64,000 bases of DNA. Origin: a candidate division KSB1 bacterium. GTDB lineage: Bacteria; Zhuqueibacterota; Zhuqueibacteria; Zhuqueibacterales; Zhuqueibacteraceae. Under the pieces are notes generated by a model. The model saw only the letters and a program-made list of their open reading frames with translations. It searched no databases and was not told the DNA's origin. Positions within the stretch are counted from its first letter, which is position 1. Each line of letters starts with the position of its first letter. The stretch spans positions 558,001 to 622,000 of the forward strand of contig JAPDPX010000003.1 in NCBI GenBank assembly GCA_034506255.1, in the 5' to 3' direction. The position numbers were made by a program, and so were the translations under genes. Positions 47,203-58,534 of the stretch are shown here, piece by piece.

Positions 47203-48723
47203 TCATGATGAAGCCGGTCGCTGCCGGACTGCCTGCCGCATGAAAAGATAATACAGACCCATGGCCAGCAGCAGACCCACGAACCACGCATAGGTGTATA
47301 TCTGATTGAAAAACGCCGGGAAGACGGGTTGTGCGGTGGCGGCATTGAGGAAGCCGGGCACATTGGGCAAAATTGCCAGAAACAACGCGAGCACAGCCCT
47401 CCAGTTGATGCCGTTGCGATAGGTGTACTCGCCGTGCCGGCGATAGAGATCTTCCACATTCAGGTGGCGGCGCCGAATGAAAAAATAATCGCAGATCATG
47501 ATGCCGCCGATGGGGCCGAGCAGAGCGCTGTAGCCGATCAGCCAGACAAAGATGTAGTTGCCCAAATCCAACAGCAGCCGCCAGGGCATGATCAGCACGC
47601 CGATCACCGCCGTGATCAGGCCGCCGGTTTTGTAGGAAATCAGTGCTGGCCGCAGATTGGAGAAATCATTGGCCGGTGAAACCACATTGGCCGCAATGTT
47701 GGTGGTGAGCGTTGCGATGGTGATGGAAACCAGGGAGAGCACCACGGTCACCGGCGCGTCGAATTTGGCCAGCAACTGCACCGGATCCCAAACGGCCTCG
47801 CCGTAGATGATCACGGTCGCACAGGTGACCGCAATGCCGATGAAGGCGTACAGCCCCATGGTGGTTGGCAGCCCTATGGCTTGTCCGAGCATCTGATCAC
47901 GCTGGCTGCGGGCAAAGCGGGTGAAGTCTGGAATATTGAGCGACAGTGTGGCCCAAAAGCCGACCATGCCGGTCAGCGAGGGGAAGAAAATTTTCCAGAA
48001 GGACACCTCGCCGGTGCCTGCCGAGGCCTTGATCTTGGCCACGGTTTCGGCGGAAAGAATGTTGGCCAGGCCGCCGGCGTTGATCACCGCCCAATAGAGC
48101 AGACCCAACCCGATGGCGAGCAGAAACGGCGCCGACAGCGTCTCCAGCCAGCGGATCGATTCCGTGCCTGCGAGAATGATGGCAACATTGATGACCCAAA
48201 AGAGCAGGAAGCAGCCGAGCTGCGGCAGCGAGATGCCGAGCCAGGAGATGACGGTGTCGTCGATGCCGGGGCGCAGACCGAAGAGCACACCCAGCAAGGC
48301 ATAGATCGCGCTGCCGCCAATCCAGGTTTGAATGCCGAACCAGCCGCAGGCCACCACGGCACGCATCAATGCAGCAATGTTCGACCCAATGGTGCCGAAG
48401 GAGGCACGCAGCAGCACCGGAAACGGTATGCCGTATTTGGTGCCGGCATGGGCGTTGAGCACCATGGGGATGAGCACGATGACGTTGCCGAGTATGATGG
48501 TGAACAGCGCCTGGCGCCAGCTCATGCCCCTGTCAATCAAACCGGCGGCGAGCATGTAGGTGGGAATGCAGACAGCCATGCCGATCCACAAGGCCGCAAT
48601 GTTCCACAGCGACCAGGTGCGCTGGCTGAGCGTGGTGGGTGCCAGGTCTTCGTTATAGAGATCGGAAGCAGCCATGTCCGCGCGCGCGGCCGTAATTTGC
48701 GCAAGGTCGAGATCGCTTCGCAC
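47203..48723 (-). CDS. NCS1-family nucleobase/allantoin-type permease
   Basis: 506 residues with about 12 hydrophobic helices, inner membrane. Typical NCS1 features: SLWNIAALWIGMAVCIPTYM in helix 1, LNAHAGTKYGIPFPVLLRAS after helix 2, ACGWFGIQTWIGGSAIYALL in helix 3 (the GW-x-G-x-QTW pattern that contributes to the substrate site) and SLNIPDFTRFARSQRDQ later. These are proton- or sodium-coupled importers of uracil, cytosine, allantoin, hydantoin or similar; specificity is unclear. The GTG at 48723 is chosen because GGGAGGT stands immediately upstream; a GTG at 48759 is an alternative. No catabolic genes for a nucleobase lie next to it. Confidence 0.88.
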   Translation of the reverse strand: MRSDLDLAQITAARADMAASDLYNEDLAPTTLSQRTWSLWNIAALWIGMAVCIPTYMLAAGLIDRGMSWRQALFTIILGNVIVLIPMVLNAHAGTKYGIPFPVLLRASFGTIGSNIAALMRAVVACGWFGIQTWIGGSAIYALLGVLFGLRPGIDDTVISWLGISLPQLGCFLLFWVINVAIILAGTESIRWLETLSAPFLLAIGLGLLYWAVINAGGLANILSAETVAKIKASAGTGEVSFWKIFFPSLTGMVGFWATLSLNIPDFTRFARSQRDQMLGQAIGLPTTMGLYAFIGIAVTCATVIIYGEAVWDPVQLLAKFDAPVTVVLSLVSITIATLTTNIAANVVSPANDFSNLRPALISYKTGGLITAVIGVLIMPWRLLLDLGNYIFVWLIGYSALLGPIGGIMICDYFFIRRRHLNVEDLYRRHGEYTYRNGINWRAVLALFLAILPNVPGFLNAATAQPVFPAFFNQIYTYAWFVGLLLAMGLYYLFMRQAVRQRPASS

Positions 48724-48855
48724 GTCACCTCCCGGGGAAGATGTCAACTGCGGTGGCACGGCACGGGCTGTGCCATGCGCGGAAAGAATGGCTGGGAATT
48801 AAAACAAAAACGTCCAACTTGTCAAAGGAAAATTGCCGGTGGGAAAGTCGGCGGA

Positions 48856-49452
48856 CTACGTGTGCAAAGCGGGATTGCGCCAGGGATTAGTCAGCATGCC
48901 GTCAGGCTGTTCCTCGCTGTCCACCTGCGGCAGGTCGAAGCAGGGCTGCAATTCAGCGGGGACAATCCCGGCCAGGGAGATTGTCCGGGCCGTGTAGTGG
49001 TTGTAAGCATCGATGAGTTTCTGCAACTCGGCCTTGCGCCGCTTGCGCTGCTGCAGACTGTCGCCGGCAGACTTCCCGGCAAATGCCCGCCGCGCTTCCA
49101 GCAGCACATCGCCGATGCGCTCGCAATAGTACTGCTCCAGAGCTTGCGCAATCAGCTTGCCGACCGATGCTGTGATCGCCTCGTCATCAAACTTCTGCAA
49201 CTCCCTCCTGGCGTGAAAATCTTTCAGCCGGCGTGCCGGCTCCTCCTCCGTGCCGAGATAGATAAAGAGCGCCGGGGCGCGCTGGAAGTATTCTGTTTTC
49301 CGGGCGAAGCTTGCCAGCAGATGCTGTTCGATGAGCAAACGCTCCTGCAGGGTCAGCGTGCGGTGGGTGGCATAGCGCAGGGCGTTGGCGTCGCGATGAT
49401 ACTCGATGCGCGCCATCACGTCTGCAAACGAAAAATAGAAAAGCTCTTGCAT
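48856..49452 (-). CDS. Unrecognised protein of 198 residues
   Basis: I do not recognise this family. The product starts MQELFYFSFADVMARIEYHR, is mostly helical and charged, and has a Lys/Arg-rich middle (QQRKRRKAELQKLID near 140). No signal peptide, membrane segment or catalytic motif is visible. The ATG at 49452 is preferred over an earlier in-frame start at 49524 whose extra 24 residues look unnatural (RARAPAVESQTGRKSE). The frame is long, on the same strand as its neighbours and its codon use looks normal, so it is probably a real gene. It lies 130 bp upstream of the NCS1 permease start with no clear link. Confidence 0.6.
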   Translation of the reverse strand: MQELFYFSFADVMARIEYHRDANALRYATHRTLTLQERLLIEQHLLASFARKTEYFQRAPALFIYLGTEEEPARRLKDFHARRELQKFDDEAITASVGKLIAQALEQYYCERIGDVLLEARRAFAGKSAGDSLQQRKRRKAELQKLIDAYNHYTARTISLAGIVPAELQPCFDLPQVDSEEQPDGMLTNPWRNPALHT

Positions 49453-50164
49453 GAGTGTCCCAATCTCAGACTTCCTGCCTGTCTGCGATTCCACTGCCGG
49501 TGCTCGCGCGCGGACAGCCCGCAATTTTGATGGACAGATTGCAAACCGTGTTCCCTGCCTTTTTGCGCAACTGCCGGCCAGGCGCAGCTTCCCGAGATGA
49601 TTTGGTCAACCACATCTTTGACCCGCCGTGCCGGCCTGCGAGTGCAGGCAAATTTTACCGGCTCTGAGATTCCAACCGCCATTTTTTACCCACCCGCCGG
49701 TTGCAGTATGGCCGCAGCAAAACTCTCATGCCCGCAAAGATTTTTTGAAACACGAAGCCGCAACACCGCCGGGGAAAAGCCTGCCAGATTCTTGGTGGCC
49801 TGGCATGCTGACGACTTGGCATTCGCCTGTTGCTTTGGCGTGGCAGAATAAAAGCACTTCACAGCAAGATGCGAACGATGCGAAGCTCATGCTTGAATTT
49901 TCCAACGGAAAAACAGCGCAATTCGTGCTGGGCGGGATCTGGCGTGGTACTTGATCCCCCTTGAGAGGCGATCGGCAATCTCAACTTGCAAAGGAAAGTG
50001 GCGGGCAGGAGCGGTGCGTTGGATTTGCGTGAGGTGGAGCCCCCCGGCACGGACAGATTGGGCCACGGCCCCCGGCACGTTTCAACCCGCGCCGGGGGCG
50101 TGAGCTGTACTGCCGGGTCGCCACTCACCCACGCGGTGAAACGACGCCCGGCAGCGCATCGCAG
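49453..50164. other. Intergenic region, about 710 bp
   Basis: No supported gene on either strand. Short frames overlap in several phases and have no ribosome site. The AT-rich stretch 49680-49760 stands out slightly and could hold the promoter of the minus-strand gene at 48856. I see no tRNA or repeat. Confidence 0.45.
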
Positions 50165-51253
50165 TTACCACCACAATCCGCCGTCGGCATATTCCCACAA
50201 CAAAAAGCTCATCAGGCGATAGTCAAACGGCCGCTCACGGCCCACTGGAATTTGGCTGCCGAGTGAGAAGGCAATGTGGCCGCGGCGCACCAGGCCGATG
50301 TACAGTTGTGGCGTGACGAACCATTCGGTTTTGCCGTTGTCGGTGATCGTAATGCCGTTGAGTTCGAGCATGGGAAAGAAGCCCTTTTTCTCGCGGGTCA
50401 ACGGCACGGTGAGGGCCAGGTTGTAGCGCAGTTCGCTTTCTCCCTCGTTGGCGTGCACCGGCTTTTCGAATTTGACGCTGGATTGCAGGTAAAAATTACT
50501 GAAGCCCCGGGCTGCCGCCAGATAGGGTGACAATTTCCACACACCGTTTCCCAAACCGATGCTTTGCAGATCAGCGGTGGGCAGGGCGGTTTCCAGGCCG
50601 CCACTGAGGATGAACAGACTGGGGGCATGGTAAGCGAGCACATATTTCGCGCTCAACTCGATGTCACCCAGGCCGGTGGCGGCGGATGAGCCGGTCTCAT
50701 GGACGAAGGGCACCGCAATTTCCCACTGGCCACGGCTGCGCCAACGTTTCTCATAAACCATTTTGGTGGTGGCGGCTTTGGTGGTGGCAGCGGTGTAGGT
50801 CGGGACCAGCACTGCTTCATTCTCCGGGAAGGCTTTGGAGGTGACATGCGGCCGGCGGAAGTTCAACTCGCCGGGCGGCCAGTCGTCTTCGCGGCAAAAG
50901 GTTTTCAGATAGCTGATGATGGTGTCGATTTCCGCGGAGGTCAAGACATCGCCATAGGCGGGCATGCTCATGGAAAGGCCGCGGGCACTGCCGCCGCGTG
51001 CAATGACGGCAAACCAGTCCCGGCGTGGCTCGCGGGTATTGAAACCGCAGTTACTCAGATCGGGCGGCGGCGGGTTGAGAGTGACACCTTCGACTTTGCC
51101 GCGGCCGTCAAAGCCGTGACAGCTTGCGCAACCGGCATATTCTTCATACAAAAACTTGCCGCGGGAATGGAGTGTGGCGTTTTGCTCCTGGGAGAAGCCT
51201 GCAACGCAAAGTCCTGCCATCAGCAACACCATGATCAACAACTTTTTCTTCAT
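50165..51253 (-). CDS. Secreted c-type cytochrome fused to a porin-like beta-rich domain
   Basis: 362 residues. Signal peptide 1-21. Residues about 28-118 are a class I cytochrome c: heme motif CASCH (C42, C45, H46) and the distal methionine in SMSMPAYGDVLT near 96. Residues about 150-362 are a beta-rich region resembling outer-membrane transporter/'phenol MetA pathway' barrels, for example GLGDIELSAKYVLAYHAPS and FILSGGLETALPTADLQSIG, ending in aromatic GGLWW as outer-membrane proteins do. GGAG lies 15 nt before the ATG. The fusion would place a heme at the outer membrane and could assist extracellular electron exchange or oxidation; this is inference. It follows the patatin gene on the same strand, 130 bp apart. 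Confidence 0.75.
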   Translation of the reverse strand: MKKKLLIMVLLMAGLCVAGFSQEQNATLHSRGKFLYEEYAGCASCHGFDGRGKVEGVTLNPPPPDLSNCGFNTREPRRDWFAVIARGGSARGLSMSMPAYGDVLTSAEIDTIISYLKTFCREDDWPPGELNFRRPHVTSKAFPENEAVLVPTYTAATTKAATTKMVYEKRWRSRGQWEIAVPFVHETGSSAATGLGDIELSAKYVLAYHAPSLFILSGGLETALPTADLQSIGLGNGVWKLSPYLAAARGFSNFYLQSSVKFEKPVHANEGESELRYNLALTVPLTREKKGFFPMLELNGITITDNGKTEWFVTPQLYIGLVRRGHIAFSLGSQIPVGRERPFDYRLMSFLLWEYADGGLWW

Positions 51254-51382
51254 GAGATATTTGTCTCCTTTCTTTGAATGTTTGCCACTTGTTACCTGTT
51301 TGTGTGCGAAACAGTCACGGTTGCACCCGGCAAGGGCGGTGCGATTGCCTGACAGCGGTCGAAACGCATCGCCCGCGTGCGT

Positions 51383-53545
51383 CTAAAATTTGTAGCCGAT
51401 ATTCAAATGCGCCAGGAGGGGATGGCGGTTGCTGCTCATGAGCGTCAATTCGATCGGGCCCAGGACCGTGGGGGTGCCAACTGACAGGCCGGCGCCGGTG
51501 AGAAAGCGCCGGCGCTTGAAGTTCCACTCCCACACTGGCGTAACGCCGCCGATATTCCACCGCACCGATAAAAAACGGTTTGTCATGAACTCATATTGTC
51601 CGCCCAGTTGCAGGGCTTGCACGTTGCGGTCGGACAGCTCCTGCGGCCGGTAACCCAAAAACGAGTCGGCGCCGCCGAGGAAAAAGTAATCATGCAAGGG
51701 CGGATTGCCTTTGCTGACGCTGCCGAGTTGCACGCGCTGGAGCAATGTCAGGCGCCGGGAGAGCGGGTAGAAGCCCTGCCAATCCACGGCATGCCGCAGG
51801 TACTGCAGCCGGCGGCCGGGGCGCTGGTAGGCGGCGGTGCTTTGCAGGTGCAACGCCTGGCCGCGGGTGGGGAAGACGGCGCGGTCGAGCGTATCCAGCC
51901 ACAACAGGCCGAACAGCGCAAACATGCCGGTTTTGCGCTCGGGAAAGAAGGGCACAACCACTTCGGGAGTGAAATGGCTGGACTCCAGCCGCGCGCCCAA
52001 ACCGGCGGCCAGGACATTGGAGAAAAAGCTGCCCAGCGCCAGCTCGGCGAAGGCCATGCGCTGGCGGTAGCGCGCGATGGTGCGGCTGCCGGAGTAAATC
52101 TCCAGCGAAGTGCGACCATAGTTCAGGCGCTGGCGCAAGCCCAAATGGGAGAACAAACCCAGGTGCAGATAGTACTGGGCAGCGGCTTCGAATTGTTCTC
52201 CCAGGCGCAGATCAAAACTGAGGGTGGAGCCATGCTCGGCACGATTGTGGAAAACGGTATTGAGCAGCAGCGCCGCTTTGCTACTGGTGTCGTAACGCAA
52301 ACCCAGGCGAAAGAGATCGGCGGATTTTTCGATGACCTCGATGATCAAGCGCATGCCATCCGCGCGCGGCTCGAAGCGATAGCTCACACGCTCGAAGAAT
52401 TGCGAACGGTAGACACGATTGATCGCGCGCTCGACTTGCATCGCATTGACCCACACCGGCGGCCGCAAACCGAATTCCGCCATGACCAGGCGGTGGGAAA
52501 CGTGGCGCAGCCCCTGCACCGTCAATTCGCTTACAAACACCGAGTCGGCCGGCGGCAGACGCCGGCGGGGTGCCGGCTGGTCGAAAGCCGCAAGCGAGTC
52601 CGCCAGCGCGCGCAAGCGCGGCAGCACCCGGCGGGCCGCCACCACGCCGCGCTGGATCAAGGTGTCGGCGCGGTCGAAGCTGGCCGCGCCCAGACCGCTG
52701 AGATCGGGAAGAATGAGCACGTCACATTGCTGCCGCTGTTGTGCATTGATCTCCGCCCCGCGAAAGCTGATGGTCTGATCTATGATACTGAACACCGAAG
52801 TGAGTTTGTCGGCGGTGGCCAGCGGCGCGCCGACATCGACGCCGATCACCACCTCAGCGCCCAACTGCCGCACTTCGGTCACGGGAAAATTGCGCACCAG
52901 CATGCCGTCAAGCAGCAGCCGGTGGCCGTGCCGGACGGGTGTGAAAATGGTGGGGATGGCCATGCTGGCGCGCATCGCCTCCGGCAGGTGGCCATGGTCG
53001 AGCGTCACCGCCTCGCCGGTTTCAATATCCGTGGCGACACAGACAAAGGGAATGGGAAACTGCTTGAAATCGGTGCAGGCTCCCACCCGCCAGGTAAGAC
53101 GGGCGAGCAATGCCGTTACTTTTTGACCCGCGATCAGCGCGATGGGCAGTTGCACGTTGCGCTCGCGAATCGGGAAGGTGCCGAGATAGCGGCCATCCCA
53201 CGGCTTCTCCTTCATCGGCAAATCCCGCCGCGTGACGGCATCGTTAAAAAGTTCCGCCCAGTTTTCCTTGCGCGCCAGCGCTGCCAGCGAATCCGGCGAG
53301 TAGCCGATGGCATACAAGCCGCCGATGATGCCCCCCATGCTGGTGCCGGCAATGCAATCCACCGGGAGTCCGACCTCCTGCAACACCTGCAAAACCCCGA
53401 TATGAGCAAAACCCTTGGCACCGCCGCCGCTCAACGCCAGACCGACGCGGGGCCGCGGTTTTTCGGATTGCGCCGCAGTCGCAGGTGCCGCCTGCCAACA
53501 GATTGCCAGGCTGCACACCAGCCGGAACCAAAACTTCATTCGCAT
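51383..53545 (-). CDS. Patatin-like phospholipase fused to POTRA and Omp85 barrel
   Basis: 720 residues. Signal peptide around 5-25. Residues about 32-300 are a patatin lipase: oxyanion ALSGGGAKGFAHIG near 37-50, nucleophile Ser69 in GTSMGG, and catalytic Asp in LLLDGMLVRNFP near 206. Residues about 315-395 form one POTRA-like unit (FVSELTVQGLRHVSHRLV). The rest is a BamA/TamA-type surface-antigen barrel ending in LLAHLNIGYKF with C-terminal Phe. The architecture equals the type Vd autotransporter PlpD and relatives, in which the barrel exports or displays the lipase. Start chosen at ATG 53545; 53539 and 53593 are alternatives. Likely outer-membrane anchored phospholipase. Confidence 0.88.
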   Translation of the reverse strand: MRMKFWFRLVCSLAICWQAAPATAAQSEKPRPRVGLALSGGGAKGFAHIGVLQVLQEVGLPVDCIAGTSMGGIIGGLYAIGYSPDSLAALARKENWAELFNDAVTRRDLPMKEKPWDGRYLGTFPIRERNVQLPIALIAGQKVTALLARLTWRVGACTDFKQFPIPFVCVATDIETGEAVTLDHGHLPEAMRASMAIPTIFTPVRHGHRLLLDGMLVRNFPVTEVRQLGAEVVIGVDVGAPLATADKLTSVFSIIDQTISFRGAEINAQQRQQCDVLILPDLSGLGAASFDRADTLIQRGVVAARRVLPRLRALADSLAAFDQPAPRRRLPPADSVFVSELTVQGLRHVSHRLVMAEFGLRPPVWVNAMQVERAINRVYRSQFFERVSYRFEPRADGMRLIIEVIEKSADLFRLGLRYDTSSKAALLLNTVFHNRAEHGSTLSFDLRLGEQFEAAAQYYLHLGLFSHLGLRQRLNYGRTSLEIYSGSRTIARYRQRMAFAELALGSFFSNVLAAGLGARLESSHFTPEVVVPFFPERKTGMFALFGLLWLDTLDRAVFPTRGQALHLQSTAAYQRPGRRLQYLRHAVDWQGFYPLSRRLTLLQRVQLGSVSKGNPPLHDYFFLGGADSFLGYRPQELSDRNVQALQLGGQYEFMTNRFLSVRWNIGGVTPVWEWNFKRRRFLTGAGLSVGTPTVLGPIELTLMSSNRHPLLAHLNIGYKF

Positions 53546-53706
53546 CCGCTTGTGCCTGAAAGGGGAACGCAGATGAATCCCGCCGCGCCTCATGCAGGTG
53601 GCGCTTTGTGAGTGGAAAAATCTGCGTTCCGTTATGAAGGCAAACCGCCGGCTGCGACTTTGCTTTACTCAGGCCGGTTCCGCAGGGCGGAGTACCCGTG
53701 AAACGC

Positions 53707-53871
53707 TTATCCCTTCTGGCCCTTCTCCTTTTTGGCCTTGCGTTTCAAATCCTGGCGGTGTGCCCGCTCATAGGTTTGAATGTCGACAAAACGTCCCCTG
53801 GCATCGCGCACAGCATAAAGCTTCTTGCCGGCGACACTGCGATGTGTGGTTCGGGTCAGCTTGCGGGCCAT
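53707..53871 (-). CDS. Small highly basic protein, 54 residues
   Basis: A short gene that is easy to miss. It begins MARKLTRTTHRSVAGKKLY, continues AVRDARGRFVDIQTYERAH and ends in a Lys/Arg-rich tail (KRKAKKEKGQKG). AAGGAG stands 6 nt before the ATG at 53871. About one third of the residues are Lys or Arg, and the internal GKKLYAVRDARGRFVDIQTY looks like a compact beta-hairpin. I recall small proteins of this style in other bacteria but cannot name a family. A nucleic-acid or ribosome partner would suit its charge (inference). A plus-strand frame across the same bases (53698-53898) has no ribosome site. Confidence 0.7.
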   Translation of the reverse strand: MARKLTRTTHRSVAGKKLYAVRDARGRFVDIQTYERAHRQDLKRKAKKEKGQKG

Positions 53872-54273
53872 GTTTCACTCCTTGTGTTGGAAGATTAAAG
53901 TGATGTAGGTAATGGTACAACGTTAAGTTGGCACCTCCATCCCGCAATGTCATTCTGTAAGAATTTTCTTGAGGGCTTGGGATAATGTCAGAATAAGCAT
54001 CAATCCCGATACTCGGGAAGATTGCCACGAAAATGCCGTAGCGCAGGCTTCCAGCCTGCTGCAGACAAGAAGTCTGCGCTACATTTTCATTCCGATGGTG
54101 TCCATACGGGCAGGACAAATTTCTCCGCAATGACAGTTTGGGGTTGCGGAGCGGATTTTAGAACTTAGTAGTAGTAATTGATCACAGCAACTGCATCGCT
54201 GTCTGCCCGGGGAATTGTATTTCCGGTGCAGAGGCCATGTGCTGCGGCCCGGCGATGCCGGACTGCGGGTGCC
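53872..54273. other. Intergenic region rich in short inverted repeats
   Basis: About 400 bp, less GC-rich than the surroundings, with no supported gene. It holds the leader of the small basic protein gene, TCCCGA-TAC-TCGGGA (54004-54018), the 45-nt palindromic repeat at 54038-54082 and CCGCAA...TTGCGG (54124-54149). Confidence 0.6.
54038..54082. repeat. Palindromic intergenic repeat (REP-like)
   Basis: The outer arms GTAGCGCAG and CTGCGCTAC are perfectly complementary. Inside lie two further hairpins, GCAGGCTTCCAGCCTGC and GCAGACAAGAAGTCTGC, so the unit can fold as a cruciform. It is non-coding and resembles repeats common between genes in many environmental bacteria. A degraded relative is at 47049-47093. 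Confidence 0.75.
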
Positions 54274-55020
54274 TCATTCTTCACACAAAAAATTTTGATT
54301 GACCCATCCCGTCAACCCGCCGTGCCGGATGGGCACCCACAGGCTGCCGCCCACCAACACGCCGTCGCCGGTTACGCGCACGCCCGTGGCAGCCGCCGGC
54401 AGCGTGCCGGCAAGCGGCGCTCTCGGGCCTGCCGCCGTGCGCACGTTCAAAACGTCATCGCTGGCAACATTGAAGACGCGGTAGGTCGCCGTTGGCTTCA
54501 ACCGCCGCGTGGTTGCCGGTGTTTTTGCCCCGCTGGCGACTTCCACCTGCACCCAGCCCGGAGCAGGCGCATCTGCCGGAACTTCGGCGCCGCTGGAGTT
54601 GATGCGGTAGTAGTAGAGATACTTGCCGTCTGCCGACCACTCGGCGGCGTCCTGCAGGATGAAGTCCCAGCGCCCGGTGAATTTGCGTCTGCCGCTGCCA
54701 TCGGCTGCAAAAAGGAAACCGATGTTGTCATTGCATTCATAGCCGCAGCCGATCACCAGGAAATAATCCTGCGCCGGAGAATAGCGCACGGTGTGAACGG
54801 AAAGAAAACCGTCTTTCTCCGCCTCCAGCAGCACCCGCCCGCCCAGTATGATTTTGGTGTAATCCTCACTGATCGCGGCTTGCATGGCCGGCGGGGGTGA
54901 AGCCGGCGGCTCGGGAGAGGGTGAGGGGGTGTTCTGGTGCGGCGAACAACCGCAAAACCCGGCCATCACGAGCCATGCGACATGGCGCAACATTTCCGTT
55001 GCCTGGGCGGTTTGAACCAA
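54274..55020 (-). CDS. Putative lipoprotein with C-terminal SH3-like domain
   Basis: 248 residues. The N-terminus has a hydrophobic segment (MLRHVAWLVMAGFCGC) ending in a cysteine context that could be a lipobox, then a Pro/Ser-rich linker. The middle (about 50-170) is beta-rich and contains DYFLVIGCGYECNDNIGFLF, reminiscent of WD/TolB-like sheets reading out a measured value. The last 70 residues look like a bacterial SH3 domain: VASDDVLNVRTAAGPRAPLA, GVRVTGDGVLVGGSLWVPIR and GLTGWVNQNFL. The TTG at 55020 has GGAG 7 nt upstream; the ATG at 54993 gives a more standard signal sequence but no ribosome site. Cell-envelope location is inferred; ligand unknown. Confidence 0.68.
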   Translation of the reverse strand: MVQTAQATEMLRHVAWLVMAGFCGCSPHQNTPSPSPEPPASPPPAMQAAISEDYTKIILGGRVLLEAEKDGFLSVHTVRYSPAQDYFLVIGCGYECNDNIGFLFAADGSGRRKFTGRWDFILQDAAEWSADGKYLYYYRINSSGAEVPADAPAPGWVQVEVASGAKTPATTRRLKPTATYRVFNVASDDVLNVRTAAGPRAPLAGTLPAAATGVRVTGDGVLVGGSLWVPIRHGGLTGWVNQNFLCEE

Positions 55021-55365
55021 AACAAGTCTCCTCGATCGGATTCATGCTTTTTGCATGGCGGCACATGCTGGCGCAGGCGATGCTGCCCCCGGGCTGCGGC
55101 AACAACTCACGCCGCTTGCACCCGCCAGCAGCGGGCCGTTTGCCTGCCGGCGCTTTCCGCTTCCGCAAAGCTGCGGGCCTGCTCATCCGCACACAAGCAC
55201 ACACTGCTGCGGCCTTTTGCCTGGTCCGCCCGGAAGGCGGTCACCTGTACGCCGCCGTTGCGTTGTTTTTAGACGGGCTTGAAGGGAACAACAAACTTGC
55301 AGCCCGCTTCTGTAAATTCCCTCCTCACAAAACCGCGAGCTTTGCCCGGACCTGGCGCTCCGGGT

Positions 55366-58254
<2,889 letters not shown>

Positions 58255-58327
58255 GGCATCACACTCCTTCTCGAGCATATCGTCAAAGTGGGAGGACTCT
58301 GGCAGAGACGCACAGCAATGCGCTGGC

Positions 58328-58356
58328 AGCATAACAAATTAGCCGGTCAATTTCAA
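58328..58356 (-). promoter_or_regulatory. Sigma-70-like promoter for gcvP
   Basis: On the minus strand TTGAAA (58356-58351) and TATGCT (58333-58328) are separated by 17 nt. Transcription would start near 58321. It lies back-to-back with the hupE promoter. Confidence 0.6.
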
Positions 58357-58364
58357 GGGCGGGC

Positions 58365-58393
58365 TTGACTAATTGCCGGACGTGAATTACTTT
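58365..58393 (+). promoter_or_regulatory. Sigma-70-like promoter for hupE
   Basis: TTGACT (58365-58370), 17-nt spacer, TACTTT (58388-58393). Its -35 is 8 bp from the -35 of the divergent gcvP promoter. The leader to the hupE TTG would be about 135 nt. Confidence 0.6.
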
Positions 58394-58534
58394 GCGGGCC
58401 CTTTCATATTTCTTCAACAAAATGCCGCCGGCGGCTGCGACAGCACCCGCTCCGGCGGTGGCGACAGCATTCCGCTTCCCCGCGAAGCCAACCCCAAAAC
58501 ACCGGGCAGCAGCAAAACTGCCGGAGGATTTTTC

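Noticed and set aside
51596..53611. 671-codon open frame on the plus strand
   Set aside because: Antisense to the patatin-Omp85 gene; no domain can be seen.
53698..53898. 66-codon plus-strand frame with a signal-peptide-like start
   Set aside because: It is antisense to the small basic protein gene, which has a strong ribosome site; the plus frame has none.
58255..58321. Glycine riboswitch upstream of gcvP
   Set aside because: The predicted leader is only about 67 nt and lacks the conserved glycine-aptamer core.
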